From VGEM01 sp033764265 (GTDB lineage: Bacteria; Pseudomonadota; Alphaproteobacteria; Rhodospirillales; Rhodospirillaceae): a DNA stretch of 7,379 bases. The notes below the pieces were generated by a model that did no database searches, was not told the origin of the DNA, and worked only from the letters and a program-made list of their open reading frames with translations. Where the stretch lies: the NCBI GenBank assembly GCA_033764265.1, contig JANRJB010000391.1:1-7379 (forward strand), in the 5' to 3' direction. The translations under genes were made by a program, and so were the position numbers. Positions 1-5,850 of this stretch are shown here, one piece after another (within the stretch, counting starts at the first letter, position 1; every line of letters starts with the position of its first letter).

Positions 1-2223
1 GTCTTCGTCCTCGACCAAGAGCACGGTGGCCGGCGGAGCGCGGTCGGCGCCCGCGGCCGGCGGCGCGGCGGCAGGCGCCGGGCTGTCGGCGGCGCGGGCC
101 TCGGCGGCGCGAGCTTGGGCGTCCTCGGCCTCGACCTCGGCGGCGACGCGCGGAAGGTGGATGGTGAATGTGGCGCCACGGCCGACGGCGGAGTCCACCT
201 GGATGAAGCCGCCGGTCTGGCGGACAATTCCGTAGACGGTGGACAAGCCGAGGCCGGTGCCCGCGCCCGGCACCTCTTTCTTGGTTGAGAAAAACGGTTC
301 GAAGATGCGCGCGAGGTTTTCAGGCGGAATGCCCTTGCCGGTGTCGGCCACGGTGATGCGCACGTAGCGCCCCGGCGGCACCGTTTCGGCGCCGAGCCGG
401 GTGGGTTCGTTAAAGGTCTCGGCCGCGGTCGAGATGGTCAGGCTGCCGCCACCGGACATCGCATAGCCGGTCATGGCGTCGCGGGCATTGACCGCCAGGT
501 TGATGATCATCTGGTCGAACTGGCCGGGGTCGACCCGCACCAGGCCGATGTCGCGGCCGTGCACCAGGCGGAACTCGATCGACTCGCCGATCAGGCGCGT
601 GAGCAGGTGCGACATTTCCGTCAGCGCGTCGGTGACGTTGAGGTTGCGCGGCATCAACGGCTGCTTGCGCGAGAAGGCCAGCAGCTGGCGCACCAGGTTG
701 GCGGCGCGGTTGGCGTTCTGCTTGATCTGCATGATGTCGGCGAAGCTGGGATCGCCGGCGGCATGGCGCTGCAGCAACAGGTCGCAGAAGCCGATCATGG
801 CGGTCAGCAGGTTGTTGAAATCGTGGGCTACGCCGCCGGCCAGCTGGCCCATCGCCTGCATCTTCTGGGCCTGGGCGAACTGCACCTCCAGGTTCTTCTG
901 CTCGGTGGTGTCGATCAGGTGCACCACCGCGCCTTCGATCTCGGCGCCGTCGCCGGCAGCGCCCGGGCTGAGCGGACCCAGGAAAACCGAGGCCTGGGCC
1001 CGGGCGGACCCGGCGTCGCCCAGCCGCACGTCGAGCTGGGCCGCCGGCAGCGCGCCGTCGATCACGCGTTCCAGCGCCGCGGCCAGGGTGGCACGGTCCT
1101 CGGGCACCAAGCGGTCGACCAGCGCCGCGCCGATCAGCTGCCCGCGCGGGCCGCCGACGAGGCCCTGGAACGCATCGTTGCAGTCGGCGATCAGGCCTTC
1201 GGCGTCGGTGATGGCGATGGCCACCGGCGCGGCGTTGAACAGGCCGCGGAAACGTTCGCCCTTGAAGCGGTCCGCCCCCGACCCGTTGGATTGGGCCGCG
1301 GACTCGTCGGCCTCGACCGCGCCGCCGCGCATGACCAGCGTCCGTGTGCGCGTGGTGCCGGCGTCGTCGAAGGCGCCCTGCAGCACCAGGGCCGAAAACG
1401 TCTCGCCCGCGGCGGTGCGGAACTGCACCTCTCCTAGCCATTCGCCCTCGAACTGTGGCTTGGCGGACCCGGCCAGCACCAAATCGAGCGGCGTGCCGAT
1501 CAGCGCCTCGGGCTCCGCGCCCAGCCATTCGGCGAAACGCTGGTTGACGAAACGGAAGGCGCCGTCGACGTCGACCGAGTACAGGCCGGCCGGCAGCAGG
1601 AACAGGAAATCGGCGAGATCCTGGCGTTCCTGCGCCAGGATGTCGTTGATGGCGCGCCGGGCGGTGACGTCCTCGCCTTGCCAGACGCGCAGCTGAGGCA
1701 GCCCGGACAGGGGCGTCACGGCCAGGCGAAGCCATTCGGGGTCGGCGCCGGCGCCCGCCGCGTCGGGATCGAGCAGCGGAATCTCCACGTCGACCGCCGC
1801 GCCGGCGGTAAGGGCCTGACGCAAGCGGGCCACGCCGTCGAGCCCGTCGAAATCGCGCGCCGCGCGGCTTTCCAGCGCCGCCATCACGTCGCCGCGCGCG
1901 GCCAGCGCCTTGGCGGCAGCATTGCGATAGAGCACGGTACCGGTCGCATCGGTGATCAGGCGCGGACCGTCGGCGCGGTCGAACAGGCGGGCCAGCGCGG
2001 CGATGGCGTCGGCGGCCGGATCGGCGTGGCGGCCGGCCTGCCAGATGAAGACCAGCGCCGCGGACGCGGTGGCGGCCGACACCGCCGACAGCCAGGCGGT
2101 CCAGCCCGGCGCCAGCGGCGCGAACACCGAGCCCGCGGCCAGCGCGGCGGCGGCCAGCGCGCTGCCGACGGCCGCGGCCGCCCAGCCGTTGAGTCGCGAT
2201 TCACCCGGTGCGCGCGTCGGCAC
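1..2223 (-). CDS. cckA: CckA-type hybrid sensor histidine kinase (partial, C-terminus cut by window edge)
   Basis: Membrane hybrid histidine kinase of the kind that feeds phosphate through ChpT to CtrA in Alphaproteobacteria. The frame is open from GTG at 2223 to base 1 (741 residues seen). Two hydrophobic segments lie at residues about 14-36 and 43-61. A weak PAS-like stretch begins near 82, and clearer PAS domains lie at about 202-315 (GLYSVDVDGAFRFVNQRFAE) and 322-438 (AITDAEGLIADCNDAF). The phosphoacceptor box is GGVAHDFNNLLTAMIGF with His467. The ATPase domain shows the N-box NLAVNARDAM (575-584), G1 DTGKGI (627-632), F-box EPFF (642) and G2 GTGLGLS (655-661). An Ala/Pro-rich linker (about 692-731) leads to a receiver domain starting VLLVEDED (734-741); its phosphorylated Asp lies outside the window. 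The GTG start is chosen because AAGGG (2232-2236) sits 8 nt upstream and an in-frame stop lies just beyond (2236-2238). It overlaps the end of flhB by 23 nt. A different HDFNN-class hybrid kinase is possible, but domain order and the flhB neighbour favour CckA. Confidence 0.87.
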   Translation of the reverse strand, partial: MPTRAPGESRLNGWAAAAVGSALAAAALAAGSVFAPLAPGWTAWLSAVSAATASAALVFIWQAGRHADPAADAIAALARLFDRADGPRLITDATGTVLYRNAAAKALAARGDVMAALESRAARDFDGLDGVARLRQALTAGAAVDVEIPLLDPDAAGAGADPEWLRLAVTPLSGLPQLRVWQGEDVTARRAINDILAQERQDLADFLFLLPAGLYSVDVDGAFRFVNQRFAEWLGAEPEALIGTPLDLVLAGSAKPQFEGEWLGEVQFRTAAGETFSALVLQGAFDDAGTTRTRTLVMRGGAVEADESAAQSNGSGADRFKGERFRGLFNAAPVAIAITDAEGLIADCNDAFQGLVGGPRGQLIGAALVDRLVPEDRATLAAALERVIDGALPAAQLDVRLGDAGSARAQASVFLGPLSPGAAGDGAEIEGAVVHLIDTTEQKNLEVQFAQAQKMQAMGQLAGGVAHDFNNLLTAMIGFCDLLLQRHAAGDPSFADIMQIKQNANRAANLVRQLLAFSRKQPLMPRNLNVTDALTEMSHLLTRLIGESIEFRLVHGRDIGLVRVDPGQFDQMIINLAVNARDAMTGYAMSGGGSLTISTAAETFNEPTRLGAETVPPGRYVRITVADTGKGIPPENLARIFEPFFSTKKEVPGAGTGLGLSTVYGIVRQTGGFIQVDSAVGRGATFTIHLPRVAAEVEAEDAQARAAEARAADSPAPAAAPPAAGADRAPPATVLLVEDED

Positions 2224-3283
2224 GCAAGTTGCCCTTCAGCCGCATCACGTAGCCGATGATCTCGGCCACCGCCTTATAGTGCTCCTGCGGAATCTCCTGA
2301 TCACTCTCGACCGCGGCGAACAGCGCGCGGGCGAGCGGCGGATTTTCCACCAGCGGCACGTCGTGGGTTTCGGCGATCTGTCGGATGCGCTTGGCGACGT
2401 AGTCGGCGCCCTTGGCCACCAGCACCGGCGCGGCCATCGTTTCCATGTCGTAGCGCAGGGCGACGGCGTAGTGGGTCGGGTTGGTGATGACCACGGTGGC
2501 CTTGGGCACGTTTGCCATCATGCGCTGGCGGTGGCGCTCCATGCGCAGCGCGCGGATGCGGCCCTTGACCTTGGGATCGCCCTCGCTTTCCTTGTGCTCG
2601 TCCTTGACCTCCTGCTTGGTCATCTTGAGCTTTTCTTTGTGCTGCCAGCGGGTGTAGGCGAGGTCGAGCGCGGCGATCAGCGTCATGGTGATGACGGTGA
2701 AGAACAGCACCATGACCAGGAGCTCGTGAATTTCCTTCAGCGTCTCGCCCAGGCTCTGGTCGATGATCTGGTCGGGGTGGCGCAGCGCCGGCACGACCAT
2801 CGTCGCCAGCACCGTGACGATGATGGCGATCTTGGCCAGCGACTTGGCGGCCTCGACCAGCGACTGCGACGAGAACAACTGCCGCAGCCCGCTGATCGGG
2901 TTCAGCTGGCTCAGCTTGGGCATCAGCTTCTTGGGCGTGTAGAGGAACCCGTTCTGGCCGACGCTGGCCACCACCGCGGCCACCGCCAGCACGAACATCG
3001 GCAACGCCAGCAGCACCGCCACGCGCCACATCATCTGCAGAACGATGGTGGTCAGCCCCTCGACGCCGACATCCATGGTGTGCGGGCGCTCCAGGAACGC
3101 CCGCGCCAGGGCGAGGATGTCGCCGGCGACCCACGGCCCCATGGTGCCAACCACGATCAGCGCGGCCAGCAGCATCGCGACGTTGCCGATCTCGCGCGAG
3201 ATCGGCACGTCGCCGTCCTCCTGGGCCTTGCTCAGCCTTCGCCCGGTCGGCTCTTCCGTGCGTGAGTCTTTATCCTCGGCCAT
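2201..3283 (-). CDS. flhB: FlhB, flagellar type III export gate protein and substrate-specificity switch
   Basis: Inner-membrane export-gate component that switches export from rod/hook to filament substrates after self-cleavage. It is 360 residues, the usual family length. The N-terminus (EEPTGRRLSKAQEDGDVPIS) is typical. Four membrane segments lie at about 32-53, 84-108, 141-162 and 184-208. A charged linker follows (KEKLKMTKQEVKDEHKESEG). The autocleavage motif NPTH is intact at residues 268-271 (bases 2471-2482), so cleavage after Asn268 is expected by family knowledge. The cytoplasmic C-terminal domain (YAVALRYD onward) matches the product of the gene at 5851, which lacks the cleavage motif. 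The start overlaps the end of fliR by 14 nt and has only a weak ribosome site, which suggests translational coupling. Its own 3' end carries the start and ribosome site of cckA. Confidence 0.98.
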   Translation of the reverse strand: MAEDKDSRTEEPTGRRLSKAQEDGDVPISREIGNVAMLLAALIVVGTMGPWVAGDILALARAFLERPHTMDVGVEGLTTIVLQMMWRVAVLLALPMFVLAVAAVVASVGQNGFLYTPKKLMPKLSQLNPISGLRQLFSSQSLVEAAKSLAKIAIIVTVLATMVVPALRHPDQIIDQSLGETLKEIHELLVMVLFFTVITMTLIAALDLAYTRWQHKEKLKMTKQEVKDEHKESEGDPKVKGRIRALRMERHRQRMMANVPKATVVITNPTHYAVALRYDMETMAAPVLVAKGADYVAKRIRQIAETHDVPLVENPPLARALFAAVESDQEIPQEHYKAVAEIIGYVMRLKGNLRADARTG

Positions 3284-4052
3284 TGAGGACCGTCGGCAGC
3301 AAGAGCGATTCCAGGCTGTTCTCGAAGTAGCCCAGGAACATCAGCATCATCGTCGGCAGCGAGATCATGAGGATCGCGAAGCCGATCAGGTTCTGCGCCG
3401 GCAGGGCGATGAAGAACACGTTCAGCTGCGGCGCCAGCCGCGCCAGGATGCCGTTGGCGGTCTGGAACACGATCTCGAACACCAGGAACGGCGCGGCCAG
3501 CTTCAGGCCCATCATGAACGCCTGGCCGAGCAGGGTGGTGGCCATGTTGAGCGCGTCGCCGGTGATGATCGGCCGGCCCGGCGTCAGCAACGAATAGCTG
3601 TCGGCCACCGCCATCAAGAGCAGGCCGTGCATGCCGGTGATGAACACCATGACCACGGCGACGATGTTGAGCAGGCCGACGACGATGGCGGTCTGCTCCT
3701 CCGACACCAGGTCGTCGACGAAGGCGTTGGTCAGGCCGGCGGCGGTCGAGATCATGTTGCCGGCCAGCTCCAGGGTCGACATGACGATCTGCACCAACCC
3801 GCCCAGGAAGCCGCCGATCAGCACTTCCATGCCGATCAGCGCCACTAATTCGGCCGGCGCGTCCGGCTGCGGCGGCAGGGTGTCCTGCACCAGGGGCAGC
3901 ATCACCGCGGTGACGAGCAGGGCCAGCAGCAGACGGATGCGCGCCGGCATGTAGCCCGCCGAAACGCCGGGCATCAGCAGGAACACCACCGACAGGCGGG
4001 CGAACACCAGGAGAAAGTGGAAGACGTTGATGGCGAGCAGGTCTTGCAGCAT
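3270..4052 (-). CDS. fliR: FliR, flagellar export gate membrane protein
   Basis: Polytopic membrane protein that forms the export-gate core with FliP and FliQ. It is 260 residues, normal for the family. Visible landmarks are FARLSVVFLLMPG (17-29), the conserved acidic GMEVLIGGFLGG (74-85), and the C-terminal APQLNVFFIALPAQNLIGF (207-225). Hydrophobic segments fill most of the chain. The ATG at 4052 is preceded by only a weak AAGG about 11 nt away. It lies 50 nt after fliQ and overlaps flhB by 14 nt, giving the common fliQ-fliR-flhB order. FliR and FlhB are fused in some bacteria; here they are separate, in different frames. Confidence 0.97.
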   Translation of the reverse strand: MLQDLLAINVFHFLLVFARLSVVFLLMPGVSAGYMPARIRLLLALLVTAVMLPLVQDTLPPQPDAPAELVALIGMEVLIGGFLGGLVQIVMSTLELAGNMISTAAGLTNAFVDDLVSEEQTAIVVGLLNIVAVVMVFITGMHGLLLMAVADSYSLLTPGRPIITGDALNMATTLLGQAFMMGLKLAAPFLVFEIVFQTANGILARLAPQLNVFFIALPAQNLIGFAILMISLPTMMLMFLGYFENSLESLLLPTVLNGRG

Positions 4053-4102
4053 GTGTTGCGCGCCTTGCCGCCCGCGCCGCGTGGTGCGCCGATCGGACGT
4101 CG

Positions 4103-4369
4103 TCAGCCTAGGCCGACGATCTTGTCCATCAGCCGATTGTTGAACTCGGTCAGCTCGCGCAGCATCCAGGGCAGGAACAGGATGATCGAGGCGAACACCG
4201 CGACGATCTTCGGGATGAACGTCAGCGTCATTTCCTGGATGTGCGTCAGGGTCTGGAAAATCGAGATGACCAGGCCGACCACCAGGCCCACCAGCAACAC
4301 CGGCGCGGACACGAACAGCATCGTCTGCATGGTGTCCCGCGCGATGTCGAGCACCTCGATTTCGTTCAT
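4103..4369 (-). CDS. fliQ: FliQ, flagellar export gate membrane protein
   Basis: Small two-helix membrane protein of the FliP-FliQ-FliR export channel. The 88-residue product starting MNEIEVLDIARDTMQ has hydrophobic segments at about 17-38 and 53-72 joined by the conserved cytoplasmic loop QTLTHIQEMTLTFIPK (39-54). Length matches the family (about 88-90). The frame is open further upstream to 4525, but that extension overlaps fliE, is Arg/Pro/Ser-rich and resembles no FliQ. The chosen ATG has a purine-rich GGGGAG (4380-4385) 10 nt before it. It lies 49 nt after fliE and 50 nt before fliR. Confidence 0.97.
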   Translation of the reverse strand: MNEIEVLDIARDTMQTMLFVSAPVLLVGLVVGLVISIFQTLTHIQEMTLTFIPKIVAVFASIILFLPWMLRELTEFNNRLMDKIVGLG

Positions 4370-4418
4370 GGTGTGATCGCTCCCCGGGTCCCTTGGCGCG
4401 TTCCGAACGGCACCGCCG

Positions 4419-4745
4419 TCAGATCGGCATGCGCAGGATTTCCTGGTAAGCGCTGAGCACCTTGTCGCGCACGGCCACCACGGTCTCGAGGGTGTGTTCG
4501 GCGTTGGCGACCGCGGTGACGACATCCTTCAGGTCGGCCTCGCCGGCGATTTGTTTGAGGCTCAGTTCCTCGGCGGTGCGGCCGGTTTGCACGGCTTCTT
4601 TCAGGGAGTCGGTGACCATGGTGGCGAAAGAATCCTCGCTGCTGGCGGGCGTTGCAAGTGGCTTGCGGCCGGCCGCGGCGGCGTCAACCGCGCCGGCGGC
4701 CTGGCGATAGGCGTTCACCGCGCTGTTGAAATCGATGCTGGCCAT
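4419..4745 (-). CDS. fliE: FliE, flagellar hook-basal body adaptor
   Basis: FliE links the MS ring and export gate to the proximal rod and is itself exported early through the flagellar type III system. The product is 108 residues. The variable N-terminal part (to about residue 36) is rich in Ala. The conserved C-terminal half shows SFATMVTDSLKEAV (39-52) and the diagnostic end DLKDVVTAVANAEHTLETVV (71-90), AVRDKVLSAYQEILRMPI (91-108). No cleavable signal peptide is seen, as expected for a type III substrate. The ATG at 4745 has a strong ribosome site GGAGGG (4752-4757) 6 nt upstream. It follows flgC by 31 nt, the usual flgB-flgC-fliE order. Confidence 0.97.
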   Translation of the reverse strand: MASIDFNSAVNAYRQAAGAVDAAAAGRKPLATPASSEDSFATMVTDSLKEAVQTGRTAEELSLKQIAGEADLKDVVTAVANAEHTLETVVAVRDKVLSAYQEILRMPI

Positions 4746-4776
4746 GGCGTGCCCTCCGGGATCGGCTGAGAGACGA

Positions 4777-5187
4777 TTACTTCAATAATTCCAACGTCTT
4801 GGCAACCATCTGCCGCGAAGTGGAAATGACGTTGAGATTGGCTTCGTACGAGCGCTGGGCCTCACGCATGTCCATCATCTCGATCAGCGGATTGACGTTG
4901 GGCACCAGCACGTAACCGGCGGCATTGGCGCCGGGATGGGTGGGGTCGTAGCGCGAGGACAGGTTGGACTGGTCGTTGAAGATTTTCTTCACTTTGACCG
5001 TGTCGGCCTCGAGTTCCTTGTCGAGCGCAGTGCGGAACGTGACGAGCTTGCGGCGATAGGGCTCCCCGCCCGGCACTTCGGCGGTGGAATCGGCATTGGC
5101 AAGGTTCTCGGAAATCACGCGCAGGCGCGTGGCCTGGGCCTTCATGCCGTGGGAGGCGATCTTGGAACTGATGCTGAGGTCGTCCAT
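4777..5187 (-). CDS. flgC: FlgC, flagellar proximal rod protein
   Basis: Structural protein of the proximal rod in the periplasm, exported through the flagellar type III system. The 136-residue product matches family length. The N-terminal rod signature RVISENLANADST lies at 23-35, followed by GGEPYRRK (40-47). The C-terminal half shows DPTHPGANAAGYVLVPNVN and ends with the helix MREAQRSYEANLNVISTSRQ then MVAKTLELLK, characteristic of FlgC. The terminal helices are expected to form the coiled-coil shared by rod, hook and filament proteins. The ATG at 5187 is 18 nt after flgB, with a modest AGG purine site about 10 nt before it. A second open frame on this strand (4862-5704) is an out-of-frame shadow. 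Confidence 0.98.
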   Translation of the reverse strand: MDDLSISSKIASHGMKAQATRLRVISENLANADSTAEVPGGEPYRRKLVTFRTALDKELEADTVKVKKIFNDQSNLSSRYDPTHPGANAAGYVLVPNVNPLIEMMDMREAQRSYEANLNVISTSRQMVAKTLELLK

Positions 5188-5205
5188 GGTTCGTGCCTGC
5201 CTCGA

Positions 5206-5619
5206 TTACGCGCCGCCGCCGCGGCCCAGCGCCATCTTCAGCATCTTGACGTGCGACTGCATCATCTGGACGGCGGTGTTGTACTCGCTGCGGGTATCGC
5301 CCACCTTCTGCATCTGTTCCTCCAGCACCACTTCGTTGCCGTCGGGCGAGGCCTCGAACGACTTGAGCAGCGTGCGGGACCGGAACTGATCCTGCTCGGG
5401 GATGGTCCCCTTGAGGTGCTGGGCGTTGGTGCGCGCCACCTTCACCGGCGACACCTCGTCGCGCAGCATGTGCCGGAAATCGAGTTTCTTCAGGTCGCGC
5501 GGCTTGTAGTCGGGCGTATCGGCGTTGGCGACGTTCTCGGCCAGCACCTTTTGGCGCTGGGCCGCCCAGTTCATCTTGGTCATCGCCATGTTGAACAGCT
5601 TGAGCGCGCCAAGGTCCAT
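5206..5619 (-). CDS. flgB: FlgB, flagellar proximal rod protein; first gene of the left operon
   Basis: Proximal rod subunit, exported to the periplasm and assembled next to FliE, FlgC and FlgF. The 137-residue product carries the rod signature VLAENVANADTPDYKPRD (25-42). Its C-terminal helical part (LEEQMQKVGDTRSEYNTAV) has the typical motif before a Gly-rich tail (GRGGGA). The start at 5619 is supported by a good ribosome site AAAGGA (5628-5633) 8 nt upstream. It is the promoter-proximal gene of flgB-flgC-fliE-fliQ-fliR-flhB-cckA. Upstream lie the divergent CtrA-box region and a GC-rich inverted repeat (5641-5662) that would fall in its mRNA leader. Confidence 0.98.
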   Translation of the reverse strand: MDLGALKLFNMAMTKMNWAAQRQKVLAENVANADTPDYKPRDLKKLDFRHMLRDEVSPVKVARTNAQHLKGTIPEQDQFRSRTLLKSFEASPDGNEVVLEEQMQKVGDTRSEYNTAVQMMQSHVKMLKMALGRGGGA

Positions 5620-5640
5620 GGTGCCGATCCTTTACCTGCC

Positions 5641-5662
5641 GCCGGCGCGATGTCGTGCCGGC
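5641..5662 (-). repeat. GC-rich imperfect inverted repeat in the flgB leader
   Basis: GCCGGC occurs twice, at 5641-5646 and 5657-5662, and the intervening GCG/CGT adds partial pairing around an ATGT loop. On the flgB transcript the inner pairing has an A-C mismatch. It sits just upstream of the flgB ribosome site (5628-5633) and could influence translation or mRNA stability. Since GCCGGC is common in GC-rich DNA, chance is a real alternative. Confidence 0.3.
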
Positions 5663-5697
5663 GGGCCGCTGCGGTAGGCAAAATTCGCCGAGGAGTC

Positions 5698-5712
5698 TTA
5701 ACAAGCGATGAA
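5698..5712. promoter_or_regulatory. Degenerate second CtrA-like site (TTAAC half-site)
   Basis: TTAACAAGCGATGAA has one perfect extended half-site (TTAAC) and, at the correct 7-nt spacing, TGAA in place of TTAA. It lies about 80 nt upstream of flgB, nearer to that gene than the perfect box. GANTC sites abut it on one side (GAGTC, 5693-5697) and overlap it on the other (GAATC, 5710-5714). A weaker CtrA site is plausible, but one mismatch in a four-base half-site makes chance hard to exclude. Confidence 0.4.
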
Positions 5713-5775
5713 TCCGTCCGGCCTGTGCGAAAAGGCCGAGAAAATGGGGATTCTCGCGGTTCGGACCGGCGCGGC

Positions 5776-5790
5776 TTAAGCCGTTGTTAA
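5776..5790. promoter_or_regulatory. Perfect CtrA-type box, TTAA-N7-TTAA
   Basis: The sequence TTAAGCCGTTGTTAA is an exact match to the alphaproteobacterial CtrA consensus TTAA-N7-TTAA. On the minus strand the first half reads TTAAC, the extended half-site. TTAA is very rare in this GC-rich window: I found only two others, at 5698 in this same region and at 410 inside cckA. The box is 60 nt upstream of the flhX start and about 157 nt upstream of flgB. CtrA is the response regulator at the end of the CckA phosphorelay, whose kinase gene is the last gene of the left operon. Confidence 0.75.
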
Positions 5791-5796
5791 GCCCTG

Positions 5797-5815
5797 CCCG
5801 GCAATTCTTGCCGGG
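5797..5815 (+). repeat. Perfect inverted repeat, 8-bp stem and 3-nt loop
   Basis: CCCGGCAATTCTTGCCGGG is a perfect 8-bp inverted repeat around the loop TTC. It begins 6 nt after the CtrA box and ends 35 nt before the flhX start. No T-run follows on either strand, so a simple intrinsic terminator is unlikely. It could be an RNA hairpin in the flhX leader or a protein-binding palindrome. Confidence 0.6.
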
Positions 5816-5822
5816 ACTCGCA

Positions 5823-5836
5823 CCACCCCCATTTCG
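5823..5836 (+). repeat. 14-nt direct repeat, copy 1 (upstream of flhX)
   Basis: CCACCCCCATTTCG occurs here and again at 6875-6888. This copy ends 14 nt before the flhX ATG and is followed by GGACC immediately before the start codon. The other copy ends 17 nt before the fliP ATG and is also followed by a GGACC. Function is unknown and chance is possible. Confidence 0.45.
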
Positions 5837-5850
5837 GCCATCGACGGACC

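Larger units (their letters stand above)
5693..5819. promoter_or_regulatory. Cluster of four GANTC (CcrM-type methylation) sites
   Basis: GAGTC at 5693, GAATC at 5710, GATTC at 5749 and GACTC at 5815 lie within 127 bp. At about 66% G+C one GANTC is expected per roughly 300 bp, so this is several times the expected density. GANTC is the target of the cell-cycle methylase CcrM in Alphaproteobacteria, and sites in promoters can tie transcription to replication passage. That CcrM exists in this organism is inferred, as its gene is not in the window. Confidence 0.5.
5620..5850. promoter_or_regulatory. Divergent promoter region between flgB and flhX
   Basis: This 231-nt non-coding stretch separates the two divergent flagellar units. 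It is less GC-rich than its surroundings near 5680-5790. It holds two CtrA-like sites (5776-5790 and 5698-5712), four GANTC sites (5693, 5710, 5749, 5815) and inverted repeats at 5641-5662, 5737-5756 and 5797-5815. Towards flgB, an AT-rich AATTTT at about 5681-5686 (minus strand) follows the degenerate CtrA site and could be part of a -10, but this is weak. No good sigma-54 (GG-N10-GC) or sigma-28 pattern was found. Promoter function is inferred from layout; transcription start sites cannot be read from the sequence. Confidence 0.75.

Noticed and set aside
473..1696. Long plus-strand open frames opposite cckA (473-1696 and 559-1437), and a minus-strand frame at 410-1735
   Set aside because: They lie opposite or out of frame with the coherent kinase frame, have Arg/Ala/Ser-skewed composition and show no domain. 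They arise from the lack of stops in GC-rich DNA.
1952..3265. 437-residue plus-strand open frame opposite flhB and the start of cckA
   Set aside because: It is His/Gln/Arg/Asp-rich low-complexity sequence, typical of the antisense of a GC-rich membrane-protein gene. The opposite strand encodes unmistakable FlhB.
4370..4525. Longer FliQ with a 52-residue N-terminal extension
   Set aside because: The extension overlaps fliE, is Arg/Pro/Ser-rich and is absent from FliQ proteins. The internal ATG at 4369 gives the standard 88 residues and has a ribosome site.
5647..5661. Possible sigma-54 promoter (CGGCACG...GC) upstream of flgB on the minus strand
   Set aside because: The GG to GC spacing is 9 instead of 10 nt, and the TTGC part of the -12 element is missing.
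4862..5704. 280-residue minus-strand frame overlapping flgC and flgB
   Set aside because: It is out of frame with two clear rod genes, Arg-rich and without any recognisable domain.
5797..5815. The perfect hairpin as an intrinsic terminator
   Set aside because: No T-run follows on either strand, and no gene ends nearby on either strand.
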